Shown in pieces: positions 51,080 through 59,785 of a stretch of DNA of 64,000 nt. This stretch comes from JAEMQF01 sp963850525 (GTDB lineage Bacteria > Pseudomonadota > Gammaproteobacteria > Burkholderiales > Burkholderiaceae_C): assembly GCA_963850525.1 (NCBI GenBank), contig CAWKLQ010000004.1:372001-436000 (forward strand), in the 5' to 3' direction. Numbering within the stretch: position 1 is the stretch's first letter; the number at the start of each line of letters is the position of its first letter. The position numbers and the translations under genes are program-made. The notes below the pieces were generated by a model. That model did not search any database. It was given only the letters and a program-made list of their open reading frames with translations, and had not been told where the DNA came from.

Positions 51080-51991
51080 CTACCAATCCCCCGACGCGCC
51101 ACCGCCGCCGAAATCGCCGCCGCCGCCCGAGGAGAAGCCGCCCCCTCCGCCCGAGGAAAAGCCGCCGCCCCCGCCGCCGAAGCCGCCGCCCCAACCGCCG
51201 TGGGAGCCGCCGGTGCGCAACGAGCGCGAAGAGCCGGCGAACAGGCCGAACAGCAGGCCGATCACGCCGCCGGCGATCGCGACAAAGAAGATTTTGCTGA
51301 CGAGCCACGCGACCGCGCCCGTGGCCAGCGCACTCGCCAGCGAGCCCAGGCCACGGCCGAACAGGCGCCGCGTCACGCCGGCGACGATGGGCAGGGCGAC
51401 AAAAGCGAAAACCAGCAGTTCAATCGGATCCCAATCGCCGAGCAGGCGCGACAGCGGATCGGCAGGCGCTTTCGACTTCACCGCCGGCAAGGCTTCGCCT
51501 TCGATGCGCGCGATCAGCGCGTCGACCGCGGCGTTCAGGCCGCCCGCGTAGTCGTCGGCGCGAAACGCCGGGCGGATCGTCGCCTCGATGATTTGCCGTG
51601 CCGCAAGGTCCGGGACCGCGCCTTCGAGCGCTTTCGCGGTCTGGATGTTGATGCGCCGATCGCCCTTCGCGACGACGATGAGCAGGCCATCGCCGACGTC
51701 GCGCCTGCCGATCTTCCAGGCGTCGCCGATGCGCTGCGCGTACGCCGCGATGTCCTCAGGCGCCGTGCTCGGCACGAGCAGCACGACAAGCTGGGTGCCG
51801 CGCCGCGATTCGAATGCCGCGAGCTTGGCCTCGAGCGACTGCTTTTGCGTGCTGCTGAGGGTCGAAGTCTGGTCGATGACACGCGCCGTGAGCGGCGGCA
51901 CGGGCAACACGTCTTGCGCCGCAGCACCGAACCCCACCAGCGCAAGTGCGCAGAACGCCCAGGCCCGACAGCGGCGCATCGATGAGCTCAT
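51080..51991 (-). CDS. YgcG-type TPM-domain membrane protein with Gly-rich tail
   Basis: A 303-residue protein with a signal peptide (to about AAAQD) and a periplasmic TPM domain (VIDQTSTLSSTQKQSLEAKL near residue 38 to about 165). Two or three membrane segments follow (about 187-255), then a Gly/Ser tail of FGGGGGGFSSGGGGG type. This is the usual YgcG layout. The tail makes the DNA at about 51090-51200 low complexity. It lies between lemA and the second TPM gene and is surely cotranscribed with them. Confidence 0.9.
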   Translation of the reverse strand: MSSSMRRCRAWAFCALALVGFGAAAQDVLPVPPLTARVIDQTSTLSSTQKQSLEAKLAAFESRRGTQLVVLLVPSTAPEDIAAYAQRIGDAWKIGRRDVGDGLLIVVAKGDRRINIQTAKALEGAVPDLAARQIIEATIRPAFRADDYAGGLNAAVDALIARIEGEALPAVKSKAPADPLSRLLGDWDPIELLVFAFVALPIVAGVTRRLFGRGLGSLASALATGAVAWLVSKIFFVAIAGGVIGLLFGLFAGSSRSLRTGGSHGGWGGGFGGGGGGFSSGGGGGFSSGGGGDFGGGGASGDW

Positions 51992-52046
51992 CGTGTGTGC
52001 AGGGCTTCTGCGCGTCAGGCGGCCCGCGCAAATGCTGCGGTTTCGG

Positions 52047-52655
52047 CTACTTCGACGCCGCCTTGTCGAAGCTGACCGCCGGCGGCTGCGAAATTTGCGC
52101 TTCGTTTTGCACCGTGAAGCTCGGCTTGACGGCGTAGCTGAACAACATCGCGGTGAGGTTGCTCGGGAAGACTCGCGTCAGCACGTTGTAGTCGGCGACC
52201 GTCTTGATGTAGCGGTTGCGCGCGACCGTGATGCGGTTCTCCGTGCCTTCGAGCTGCACGCGCAAGTCCTGAAACGCCGCGTTCGCTTTCAGGTTGGGGT
52301 ATTGCTCGACCGTCACCAGCAGCCGCGACAGCGCGCCGCTCAACTCGCCTTGCGCCTTCTGGAATTTGTCGAAGGCGACGGGGTCGTTGATCAGCTCGGG
52401 GGTGGCCTTGATGCTCGTCGCCGCGGCGCGCGCCTCGATCACCTTGGTCAGCGTTTCCTGCTCGAAATTGGCCTCGCCCTTGACGGTGGCGACGATGTTC
52501 GGGATCAGATCGGCGCGCCGCTGGTACTGGTTCAGCACTTCCGACCAACCGGCTTTGACTTGTTCGTCCAGGCGCTGGAAATCGTTGTAGCCGCAGCCTT
52601 GCAGGCCCATTCCGACGGCCAGCGCGATGGCGGCCCACCAGGTTCTTGCGATCAT
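52047..52655 (-). CDS. lemA: LemA-family lipoprotein-like protein
   Basis: A 202-residue protein with a lipobox-like N-terminus (GMGLQGCGYN, Cys near residue 21). The LemA helical domain follows: VKAGWSEVLNQYQRRADLIPNIVATVKG in outline, then ARAAATSIKATPE and EGTENRITVARNRYIKTV. It is anchored to the membrane with a helical bundle facing out. It forms a three-gene unit with two TPM proteins, 55 nt before the first. Confidence 0.92.
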   Translation of the reverse strand: MIARTWWAAIALAVGMGLQGCGYNDFQRLDEQVKAGWSEVLNQYQRRADLIPNIVATVKGEANFEQETLTKVIEARAAATSIKATPELINDPVAFDKFQKAQGELSGALSRLLVTVEQYPNLKANAAFQDLRVQLEGTENRITVARNRYIKTVADYNVLTRVFPSNLTAMLFSYAVKPSFTVQNEAQISQPPAVSFDKAASK

Positions 52656-52752
52656 GAAATCTTCTCCTCTGGGGCGACGGGGTGCATGCTACCCCGTCGC
52701 GAACATGTGGGGCAGCGCGCCGAAATCAAGGTCCGCGCTGGGCGCGATTTGC

Positions 52753-53601
52753 TCAAAGTGCGTTGCGGCTCGCATTCAGCGCCGACCTGGCGTCGAGCGC
52801 CGCGCGCCGCGCCGCCGCCGCAAAATCGGCACCGCTGCTCGCATAGAGAATCGCTCGCGATGAATTGACGACGATGGGCGCGACCGTCACTCCGCGCTCC
52901 TGGCGCCACGCGGCGCGAACCGTCGCCGCAGCGTCGCCGCCCTGCGCGCCCACTCCCGGAATCAGCAGCGGCAGGGTTGGCGCCAATTCGCGAACGCGCG
53001 CCAGCTCGGCGGGAAAGGTCGCGCCGACGACGAGCCCCAGCTGACCGCTCGCATTCCACGCGCCACCAGCCAATCGCGCAATGTGTTCGTACAGCCGCTC
53101 GCCGCCGGCCAGCTGCTGCGCCTGCAGGTCGGCCCCGCCGGCATTGGACGTGCGGCACAGCAGGAACAGGCCTTTGCCCGGATAGCGCAAATAGGGCTCG
53201 ATCGAATCGAAGCCCATGAAAGGCGACAGCGTCAGCGCGTCGGCGCGGTAGCGCTCGAAGGCCTCGCTGGCGTACTGCTCGGCGGTACTGCCGATGTCGC
53301 CGCGCTTCGCGTCGAGGATCACCGGCACGTCGGGCGCCACGGCGTGGATGTGTTCGATCAGGCGTTCCAGCTGGTCTTCGGCGCGCTGTGCGGCAAAGTA
53401 GGCGATCTGCGGCTTGAAGGCGATCGCCAGGTCGTGCGTCGCGTCGACGATTTGCGCGCAGAAATCGAAGATGCGCGTCGGATCGCCGCGCAGGCCGGCG
53501 GGAAAACGCGCCGGATCGGGGTCCAGGCCGACGCACAGCAGCGAAACGTTTTGCGCTTCGGCGCGCGCCAGTTTCTCGGCAAAGCTCAAGCTCGTCGTCA
53601 T
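52753..53601 (-). CDS. pyrF: Orotidine 5'-phosphate decarboxylase (subfamily 2)
   Basis: Converts OMP to UMP, the last step of de novo pyrimidine synthesis. The 282-residue length and the motif LDAKRGDIGST (about residues 92-102) identify the longer subfamily 2 enzyme; LCVGLDPDPARFP is near the start. The ATG at 53601 overlaps the purB stop by 4 bp, linking a pyrimidine gene to a purine gene. It ends 97 nt before lemA. Confidence 0.95.
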   Translation of the reverse strand: MTTSLSFAEKLARAEAQNVSLLCVGLDPDPARFPAGLRGDPTRIFDFCAQIVDATHDLAIAFKPQIAYFAAQRAEDQLERLIEHIHAVAPDVPVILDAKRGDIGSTAEQYASEAFERYRADALTLSPFMGFDSIEPYLRYPGKGLFLLCRTSNAGGADLQAQQLAGGERLYEHIARLAGGAWNASGQLGLVVGATFPAELARVRELAPTLPLLIPGVGAQGGDAAATVRAAWRQERGVTVAPIVVNSSRAILYASSGADFAAAARRAALDARSALNASRNAL

Positions 53602-54965
53602 AGGCGCCGCGCCAGCGTTGCGGCCAGGCCCGTGTAGCTCGCCGGGGTGAGCGCGAGCAGCCGGTCGCGTTCGGATTGCGGAATTTCGAGGGTCGCGATG
53701 AACGTGTGCAGCGCCTCGCGCGTGATCGCCTTGCCGCGGGTCATTTCTTTGAGCCGCTCGTAGGCCTGCGGCACCTGATAGCGCCGCATCACGGTCTGCA
53801 CGGGCTCGGCGAGAACCTCCCAGGCGCCATCCAGATCGTCGCGCAGGGTATCCAAGTTCACCTCGAGCTTGTCCATGCCACGCGCCAGCGAGTCGTAGCC
53901 GAGCAGCGCGTGGCCGAGCGCGACGCCCATGTTGCGCAGCACCGTGCTGTCGGTCAGGTCGCGCTGCCAGCGGCTGATCGGCAACTTCTGGCTCATGTGC
54001 GTGAGCAACGCGTTGGCGAGGCCGAAGTTGCCTTCGGCGTTCTCGAAGTCGATCGGGTTCACCTTGTGCGGCATCGTCGACGATCCCGTCTCGCCGGGCG
54101 CCAAGTGCTGCTTGAAGTAACCCAGGCTGACGTAACCCCAGACGTCGCGCGCCCAATCGATGAGGATGGTGTTGCAGCGCGCGACCGCGTCGAAGAGTTC
54201 GGCAAGCGCGTCGTGCGGTTCGATCTGGATCGTGTACGCGTTGAACGTCAGTCCCAGGCGCTGCTCGACGACCTGGCGCGCAAAGCCTTCCCAGTCGACG
54301 TCCGGGTAGGCGGCGAGGTGTGCGTTGTAGTTGCCCACCGCGCCGTTCATTTTCGCCAGCAGGCGCACCTCGGCGACGCGCGTGAGCGCTCCGCGCAGCC
54401 GCGCCGCGACGTTCGCGATTTCCTTGCCCAGCGTCGTGGGCGACGCCGTCTGGCCGTGCGTGCGGCTCAGCATGGGTACGTCGGCGTGCCGGTGCGCCAG
54501 GGCGGTGAGCTGGGCATTGAGGCGCTCCAGCGCGGGCAGCAGCACCGTCTCGCGTGCGCTTTGCAGCATCAGCGCGTGGCTCGTGTTGTTGATGTCTTCG
54601 CTGGTGCACGCGAAGTGCACGAACTCCTGCGCGGCGAGCAGCTCTTGGTTGCCGGCAAAGCGCGACCGCAACCAGTATTCGACGGCCTTCACGTCGTGAT
54701 TCGTGGTGCGCTCGATGTCCTTGATCGCCTGCGCGTCGCTCTCCGAAAAACCTTGGCTCAGGCCACGCAGGAATTCGCGCGACGCCGGCTTCAGGGGCGC
54801 GAACTCGGCCAGGCCGGCGTCGGACAAGGCGATGAACCATTCGACTTCGACCTGGACGCGGCGCTGCATCAAGCCGAATTCCGAGAGCAACGGGCGCAGC
54901 GCGGCAACTTTGGCGGCGTAGCGGCCGTCCAGCGGTGACAGCGCCGACAAGGGGGAGGGGTTCAT
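53598..54965 (-). CDS. purB: Adenylosuccinate lyase
   Basis: Cleaves SAICAR and adenylosuccinate in purine synthesis. The 455-residue product has the fumarase/aspartase superfamily signature GSSTMPHKVNP at about residue 293. It also has LSPLDGRYAAKV at the N-terminus and the substrate segments TTNHDVKAVEYWL and RTHGQTASPTTLGKE. Length is typical of the E. coli-type enzyme. It diverges from the URC cluster across a 166-nt gap (54966-55131). Confidence 0.97.
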   Translation of the reverse strand: MNPSPLSALSPLDGRYAAKVAALRPLLSEFGLMQRRVQVEVEWFIALSDAGLAEFAPLKPASREFLRGLSQGFSESDAQAIKDIERTTNHDVKAVEYWLRSRFAGNQELLAAQEFVHFACTSEDINNTSHALMLQSARETVLLPALERLNAQLTALAHRHADVPMLSRTHGQTASPTTLGKEIANVAARLRGALTRVAEVRLLAKMNGAVGNYNAHLAAYPDVDWEGFARQVVEQRLGLTFNAYTIQIEPHDALAELFDAVARCNTILIDWARDVWGYVSLGYFKQHLAPGETGSSTMPHKVNPIDFENAEGNFGLANALLTHMSQKLPISRWQRDLTDSTVLRNMGVALGHALLGYDSLARGMDKLEVNLDTLRDDLDGAWEVLAEPVQTVMRRYQVPQAYERLKEMTRGKAITREALHTFIATLEIPQSERDRLLALTPASYTGLAATLARRL

Positions 54966-55131
54966 GGGGCGGGGCCGGGAGCGGGTTGCGCGACGCGGAC
55001 GAAATGATGCGCAGTGCTGACGATTTTATGCGGCGCGTTGCTCCGTCAGCCCCGCGCCGCGCCGAACCGGCGCCGCGAATGCGCTTATCCTCTCGCGTCT
55101 CGCAACGCGCAGCTCAAACCAGGAGGCACGT

Positions 55132-56394
55132 TTGGCCGCCGACACGCCCACGCCGAGCAAGCACATCCGCCTCACGTCGCACCCCGGCCAGCAGGGGGCG
55201 TCGGGCGCGCCCGTCATCCGCTGGGGCGCGGCGAGCGCGGCGCAGCGCGGCCCGGTCGTCGGCACCACGGCGAATCGCAGCCAGCGCAACGTCATCGGCA
55301 CGCATTCGGGCTCGTACGGCGTGTACCGGGCGCTCGCCGTCGCCGCGGGGAATCTGGAAAGAGGCCATCGTGCCGACCTGACCGACACGTCGCCGACGCA
55401 CCGCTTCGGCCCCTATGCGGCGTGGCGCGATGCGAGCCAGATCGTCTCGATCGACCCGTGGGGCGCGCTCGTCGCCGAGGTCTATGCCGATGAGATCGCC
55501 GCGGGCTACGATATCCGCCCGACGATCGCCGTGACCCAGGCGCATGTGCACTTGCCCGAAATTCGCCAGGCGATGGCTTTCCAGCGCCTGCACGCCGACG
55601 GCAAGGTCTTGCTCGACGACGCTTCAGCGGTCGTGACGAAAGCCGCGATCGAACCAGTGTGGTGGCTTCCCGGCGTGGCGAAACGCTTCAACGTCAGCGA
55701 AGCCGATTTGCGGCGCAACCTGTTCGAAGAAACCGGCGGCATGTACCCCGAACTCGTGACGCGCAGCGATATCGAGGTGTTCCTGCCGCCGATCGGCGGG
55801 CAGACGCTTTACATCTTCGGCGACCCCGCCGATCTGAGCAACCCCGACGTGACGCTGACGGCACGCGTGCACGACGAATGCAATGGCTCCGACGTGTTCG
55901 GCTCGGACATCTGCACGTGTCGCCCCTACCTGACGCACGCGATCGAAGAGTGCGTGAAGGGCGCGCAACAAGGCGGCGTGGGCTTGATCGCCTACAGCCG
56001 CAAGGAAGGGCGGGCGCTGGGCGAAGTCACCAAGTTCCTCGTCTACAACGCGCGCAAGCGCCAGCTTGGCGGTGACAGCGCCGACAAGTATTTCCTGCGC
56101 ACCGAGTGCGTGGCGGGCGTGCAGGACATGCGCTTTCAGGAGTTGATGCCCGACGTCTTGCACTGGCTGGGAATCCGCAAAATCCACCGGCTCGTCTCGA
56201 TGAGCAACGACAAGTTCGACGCGATCACCGGCAGCGGAATCGAAGTGCTGGAGCGCATCAAGATTCCCGACGCGCTGATTCCGGCGGACGCACGCGTCGA
56301 GATGGACGCGAAGATCGCCGCCGGCTATTTCACCGACGGCAGCGTCCCCGACGCCGAACAACTGACGCAGACGAAAGGGCGCAGCCTTGCCTGA
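55132..56394 (+). CDS. GTP cyclohydrolase II-like protein of URC uracil catabolism (URC1-type)
   Basis: A 420-residue protein with a RibA-like core. The zinc cysteines are in HDECNGSDVFGSDICTC (C250, C261 and C263, approximate), followed by GLIAYSRKEGRALGE. A roughly 200-residue N-terminal extension is absent from normal RibA. This architecture and the DUF1688 and uracil phosphoribosyltransferase neighbours match URC1, needed for uracil catabolism in yeasts and bacteria. The start is TTG at 55132, with a perfect AGGAGG 5 nt upstream. It overlaps the next gene by 8 bp. Confidence 0.88.
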   Translation: MAADTPTPSKHIRLTSHPGQQGASGAPVIRWGAASAAQRGPVVGTTANRSQRNVIGTHSGSYGVYRALAVAAGNLERGHRADLTDTSPTHRFGPYAAWRDASQIVSIDPWGALVAEVYADEIAAGYDIRPTIAVTQAHVHLPEIRQAMAFQRLHADGKVLLDDASAVVTKAAIEPVWWLPGVAKRFNVSEADLRRNLFEETGGMYPELVTRSDIEVFLPPIGGQTLYIFGDPADLSNPDVTLTARVHDECNGSDVFGSDICTCRPYLTHAIEECVKGAQQGGVGLIAYSRKEGRALGEVTKFLVYNARKRQLGGDSADKYFLRTECVAGVQDMRFQELMPDVLHWLGIRKIHRLVSMSNDKFDAITGSGIEVLERIKIPDALIPADARVEMDAKIAAGYFTDGSVPDAEQLTQTKGRSLA

Positions 56395-57607
56395 GGCGCT
56401 GGCCGTGTTGCGCTCGGCGGCGACGATTCGCGAACGCTGCGCCAACATCACGCGCGCTGTGGAGGCAGGCGGCTCGCAGCAGTTCACGCTGGCGCGGGGC
56501 CGGCTGGAGGACGTCGTGACGCGTGTCGAAACGCTGACGCGCGCGCGTTACCCGGCGCTGAACATTCCGTACCACAGCCGCTGGCGCCACTTCGAAGCCG
56601 GCGGCGTGGACCGCAAGGCGCAGCTCGACACCGCACTCGCTGGACGTACGCAGGCGGCACAAGCCCGGTCGCGAATCGACCTCACGGTGATCAGCGTGCT
56701 GCTCGACGCCGGGGCGGGTGCGACCTGGCGCTATGTCGAGACGCCCGGCGCCGCGACCTTCACGCGCTCGGAAGGCCTTGGCGTCGCGAGTTTTCGCGCC
56801 TTCATGGCCGGCGAGTTTTCGTCCGACCCGGGCGACCCGTACCGCGTCGACGCGGCGGCGCTGAAGCGCTTCGATGCGGCGCGCCTGGCCGAACTCTTTC
56901 AGGTGAGCGTCGCCAATCCGCTCGTCGGCCTGGAAGGCCGCGCCGCCTTGCTGCGCCGCCTGGGCGAGAGCTTGCAAGCGCAGCCTCAGGCGTTCGGCGG
57001 CGAGGGCCGTCCTGGAGGACTCTTCGACGCGCTCACCCACCACGGCCGAAATCACCGGGTCGCCGCGAGCCGCGTGCTCGGCGCGCTGCTCGATCACTTC
57101 AGCTCGATCTGGCCGTCCGGCAACCAACTGCGCGGCGAGCCGCTCGGCGACTGTTGGCCGCACCCGCTGGCCGGCGGCACCGGCGAGAGCGCGGGGTGGG
57201 TGCCGTTTCACAAACTCAGCCAGTGGCTCACGTATTCGCTGCTCGAACCCTTCGAATGGGCCGGCGTCACGCTGACCGAACTCGACGCCTTGACCGGCCT
57301 GCCTGAATACCGCAATGGTGGGCTGTTCCTCGACGCGGGAGTGATCGTGCCGCGCGATGCATCCGCTGCAACGCGCCGCCATGTCGCAGCAGACCTCTTC
57401 ATCGTCGAGTGGCGCGCACTGACCGTGACGCTGCTCGATGAGGTCGCAGCCGCATTGCGTTTGCGCCTGGGAAAGCGCAGCGACGAGTTGCCCTTGGCCT
57501 GCGTGCTCGAAGCAGGCACCTGGGCCGCAGGGCGCGAAATTGCCGGCGAGTTGCGCGCCGGCGGCGCGCCGCCGCTGTCAATCGACAGCGATGGAACCGT
57601 GTTTTGA
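56387..57607 (+). CDS. DUF1688 protein (URC4-type, uracil catabolism)
   Basis: A 406-residue protein of the DUF1688 family, with VLRSAATIRERCANI near the start, NIPYHSRWRHFEAGG near 60, FKLSQ-type segment WVPFHKLSQWLTYSLLEP near 280 and a conserved FIVEWRALTVTLLDE near 340. URC4 in yeast is required to grow on uracil as nitrogen source; its chemistry is not settled to my knowledge. It starts at TTG within the end of the URC1-like gene, which suggests translational coupling. Confidence 0.88.
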   Translation: MPEALAVLRSAATIRERCANITRAVEAGGSQQFTLARGRLEDVVTRVETLTRARYPALNIPYHSRWRHFEAGGVDRKAQLDTALAGRTQAAQARSRIDLTVISVLLDAGAGATWRYVETPGAATFTRSEGLGVASFRAFMAGEFSSDPGDPYRVDAAALKRFDAARLAELFQVSVANPLVGLEGRAALLRRLGESLQAQPQAFGGEGRPGGLFDALTHHGRNHRVAASRVLGALLDHFSSIWPSGNQLRGEPLGDCWPHPLAGGTGESAGWVPFHKLSQWLTYSLLEPFEWAGVTLTELDALTGLPEYRNGGLFLDAGVIVPRDASAATRRHVAADLFIVEWRALTVTLLDEVAAALRLRLGKRSDELPLACVLEAGTWAAGREIAGELRAGGAPPLSIDSDGTVF

Positions 57608-57632
57608 GCCCGAGCCGCGAAGGAACGATGGA

Positions 57633-58265
57633 ATGACTGCGCAAGTGCACCACCTGACGCATCCGCTGATCCAGCACAAGCTCACGCTGATGCGCCAGAA
57701 AGACCGCAGCACGAACAGTTTTCGCCGGCTGCTCGGCGAAATCAGCATGCTCATGGCGTACGAAGTGACACGCGACATGCCGACCCAGTTGATCGACATC
57801 GAGACGCCGCTGGAGCGCATGCGCGCGCCCGTCATCGACGGCAAGAAGACCGTGTTCGTCAGTATCATGCGCGCCGGCGCGGGGTTGCTCGACGGCATGC
57901 TGCACGTCGTGCCGGGCGCGCGCATCGGCCACGTCGGCCTGTACCGCGACCCGAAGACGCTGGTCGCGGTGGAGTACTACTTCAAGATGCCGCACGACAT
58001 GCAGGATCGCGACGCGATCGTGCTCGACCCGATGCTTGCGACCGGAAATTCGGCAGTCGCTGCGGTGGACAGGCTCAAGGAAACGCGGCCGAAGTCGATA
58101 CGCTTTGTGTGCCTGCTCGCCGCGCCGGAGGGACTGAAGCGCTTCGGCGACGCGCACCCCGACGTGCCGCTGTACACGGCGGCGATCGACCGCGAACTCG
58201 ACGCGCACGGCTACATCTTGCCGGGCCTGGGCGACGCGGGCGACCGCTTGTTCGGCACGAAGTGA
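57633..58265 (+). CDS. upp: Uracil phosphoribosyltransferase
   Basis: Makes UMP from uracil and PRPP. The 210-residue product opens HPLIQHKLTLMR and contains TPLERMRAPVIDGKK, the SIMRAG loop, the PRPP-binding DPMLATGNSAVAAV (about residue 132) and a C-terminal YILPGLGDAGDRLFGT. The ATG at 57633 follows AAGGA. In URC clusters the UPRTase activates uracil to UMP as the first step (yeast URC6), so a catabolic as well as a salvage role is likely here. Confidence 0.96.
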   Translation: MTAQVHHLTHPLIQHKLTLMRQKDRSTNSFRRLLGEISMLMAYEVTRDMPTQLIDIETPLERMRAPVIDGKKTVFVSIMRAGAGLLDGMLHVVPGARIGHVGLYRDPKTLVAVEYYFKMPHDMQDRDAIVLDPMLATGNSAVAAVDRLKETRPKSIRFVCLLAAPEGLKRFGDAHPDVPLYTAAIDRELDAHGYILPGLGDAGDRLFGTK

Positions 58266-58276
58266 TTGCAAGGCGT

Positions 58277-58289
58277 TTTCGACTCGAAA
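58277..58289. promoter_or_regulatory. Palindrome just upstream of the antitoxin gene
   Basis: TTTCGA-C-TCGAAA is a perfect 6+1+6 inverted repeat that abuts the AAAGGA ribosome site of the Phd-type gene, 10 nt before its ATG. Phd/VapB antitoxins bind palindromes in their own promoter, so this is a candidate operator. Confidence 0.4.
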
Positions 58290-58299
58290 GGACCCCGCC

Positions 58300-58590
58300 A
58301 TGATCAGCGTCACCATTCCCGAGGCCAAGTCGCGCCTGGCCGAGTTGATCGATCAGGTGAGCGCCGGCGAGGAGGTCGTGATCCTGCGTCGCGGCGTGCC
58401 GATCGCGCGGCTCATGCCCGGCACCGCGAAGGCCCGGTTGGCGTCGCACAGTCTGACGGGACGAAGCGGTGTGCCGGAGGCCGCGCCGGCCGCGCCGGCG
58501 GTTCGCAGCGTTCTCAGCGTGTCGACCACGCGTGAGGGCGATACGGTGCTCGCTGGCCTGGAAGAGCTTGGCGGTTCGCCGCCGAAGTAG
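58300..58590 (+). CDS. Phd/YefM-VapB-type antitoxin, no toxin gene adjacent
   Basis: A 96-residue protein. The N-terminal 50 residues match Phd/YefM antitoxins (ISVTIPEAKSRLAELIDQV, then EEVVILRRGVPIARLMP), forming the DNA-binding dimer domain. The C-terminal half is Ala/Pro-rich and would be the toxin-binding part. Downstream there is only a 27-nt gap and then a convergent peptidase gene, so no PIN or Doc toxin is present. It follows upp by 34 nt on the same strand. Confidence 0.8.
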   Translation: MISVTIPEAKSRLAELIDQVSAGEEVVILRRGVPIARLMPGTAKARLASHSLTGRSGVPEAAPAAPAVRSVLSVSTTREGDTVLAGLEELGGSPPK

Positions 58591-58598
58591 GCGTGCCC

Positions 58599-58614
58599 GC
58601 GGGGTTCGCCCCGC
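58599..58614. terminator. UUCG-capped hairpin between convergent genes
   Basis: GCGGGG-TTCG-CCCCGC forms a very stable 6-bp stem with a UUCG tetraloop, between the antitoxin stop and the stop of the convergent peptidase gene at 58618. No T-run follows on either strand, so it may need Rho or act only to stabilise 3' ends. Confidence 0.45.
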
Positions 58615-58617
58615 CGC

Positions 58618-59730
58618 CTATCGGGCCGCAGCGGCGCGAAAGAACTCGATCCGTTCGGCGTCGCCAGGGTGCGACGCGATCGCGATCCCCAGCCAGGACG
58701 GCGTGTCTTCGGCAGCGGCCGGGCGGTCCTTGGCGTCTTTCGCTGGTTTGTTGCGGATGCTGCCCAGTGTCTCGAACAGGCGGATCATGACCGAAGGGGA
58801 GACCCCGGCGGTCTTCAAGAATTCGGCGCAGTAGGCGTCGGCCTCGCGCTCGGCGTCGCGCGAATAACTCGCCTGGCCGACGACGACGGGCGCCGCAGCC
58901 AGCAGGCTGCTGAAGTCACCGAGCACGACGCTCGACAGCACGCCGATCAGACTCGCCTGCACGACCATGCGCATGCCGTGACGCTGCTGCACGTGGCCGA
59001 GTTCGTGGGCGAGCACGCCGGTGAGCACGTCGGTGTCGGCGCCGAACAGCTCGACGAGCGCGTCGGTCATGACGACAGTGCCGCCGGGCAAGGCAAATGC
59101 GTTCGGGCCGAGCCCGCGCTCGCCGCGCCCGCGCCGGAACAGCAACTCGTGCGCCGCAACGCTGCCCGCGGGTTGCGCCGCGACCGCGCGCGCCAACGCG
59201 TCGCGAACGCGTTGTTGTTGCGCGGCATCGAGCGCGCTGGGTTGGGTCAGGTGTTTGTCGAGCGTGGCGAGTGCCGCCTGACCGAGTTCCTTGTCGACTG
59301 CGGGTGCGATGGCGTGCACCGCGACGCGGCTCAGCCAGGGCACGCCCCACACGGCGAGCACCGCCAGCAGCAACGCCAGCGTGGCGACGCTCGCGAGCAC
59401 CCAGCGCCAGCTTTGCTGCACCTGCACTACCGGCGAATCGCTGTGGCCTGCGGCGCGCAACCAGGCGTCGCAGGCACGTGCATCGGGGCAATGCAGGGAA
59501 CCACCGCTTGCCAAGTGCGCCACGCGCTGCCCGTGCCGGGTGCGCTCGGACCAGTGCACTTCGGCAGCGCCGAGGTCGAGCACTATCGATTCGCCGCGGA
59601 TTTGCAAGATCGGCCCCGACCGGCGCAGCGTGACCGGATGCGCCCGTGCGCTCTGGCCGTCGAAGTACTGTGCGCTCAGCGATGCCGCGGCATCGGGCGG
59701 GTTCGACGCAACGTCCTCAGGCGTGGGCAT
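58618..59730 (-). CDS. M48-family membrane metallopeptidase
   Basis: A 370-residue protein with an N-terminal soluble region (about 1-105) and one clear membrane segment (WVLASVATLALLLAVLAVWG, about 109-128). An M48 protease domain follows, with zinc site HELGH near residue 243 and third ligand EREADAYC near 294. It resembles HtpX/YggG-type proteases but with an added N-terminal domain. The start is uncertain: ATG at 59730 was used, and a GTG at 59817 that would overlap the upstream gene by 32 bp is also possible. It is likely cotranscribed with the YjgN-like gene, a common pairing. Confidence 0.88.
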   Translation of the reverse strand: MPTPEDVASNPPDAAASLSAQYFDGQSARAHPVTLRRSGPILQIRGESIVLDLGAAEVHWSERTRHGQRVAHLASGGSLHCPDARACDAWLRAAGHSDSPVVQVQQSWRWVLASVATLALLLAVLAVWGVPWLSRVAVHAIAPAVDKELGQAALATLDKHLTQPSALDAAQQQRVRDALARAVAAQPAGSVAAHELLFRRGRGERGLGPNAFALPGGTVVMTDALVELFGADTDVLTGVLAHELGHVQQRHGMRMVVQASLIGVLSSVVLGDFSSLLAAAPVVVGQASYSRDAEREADAYCAEFLKTAGVSPSVMIRLFETLGSIRNKPAKDAKDRPAAAEDTPSWLGIAIASHPGDAERIEFFRAAAAR

Positions 59731-59785
59731 GTTCGTCGTCACTGCCAGCGCACGGACGAATGGATCGTTCGGAGGCGTGCCCCAC

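Noticed and set aside
51090..51200. Low-complexity GC-rich repeat as a regulatory or structural DNA element
   Set aside because: It is the codon repeat for the Gly/Ser tail usual in YgcG-type TPM proteins.
58591..58617. Toxin gene partner for the Phd-type antitoxin
   Set aside because: Only 27 nt with a hairpin remain before the convergent peptidase stop; no frame fits a toxin.
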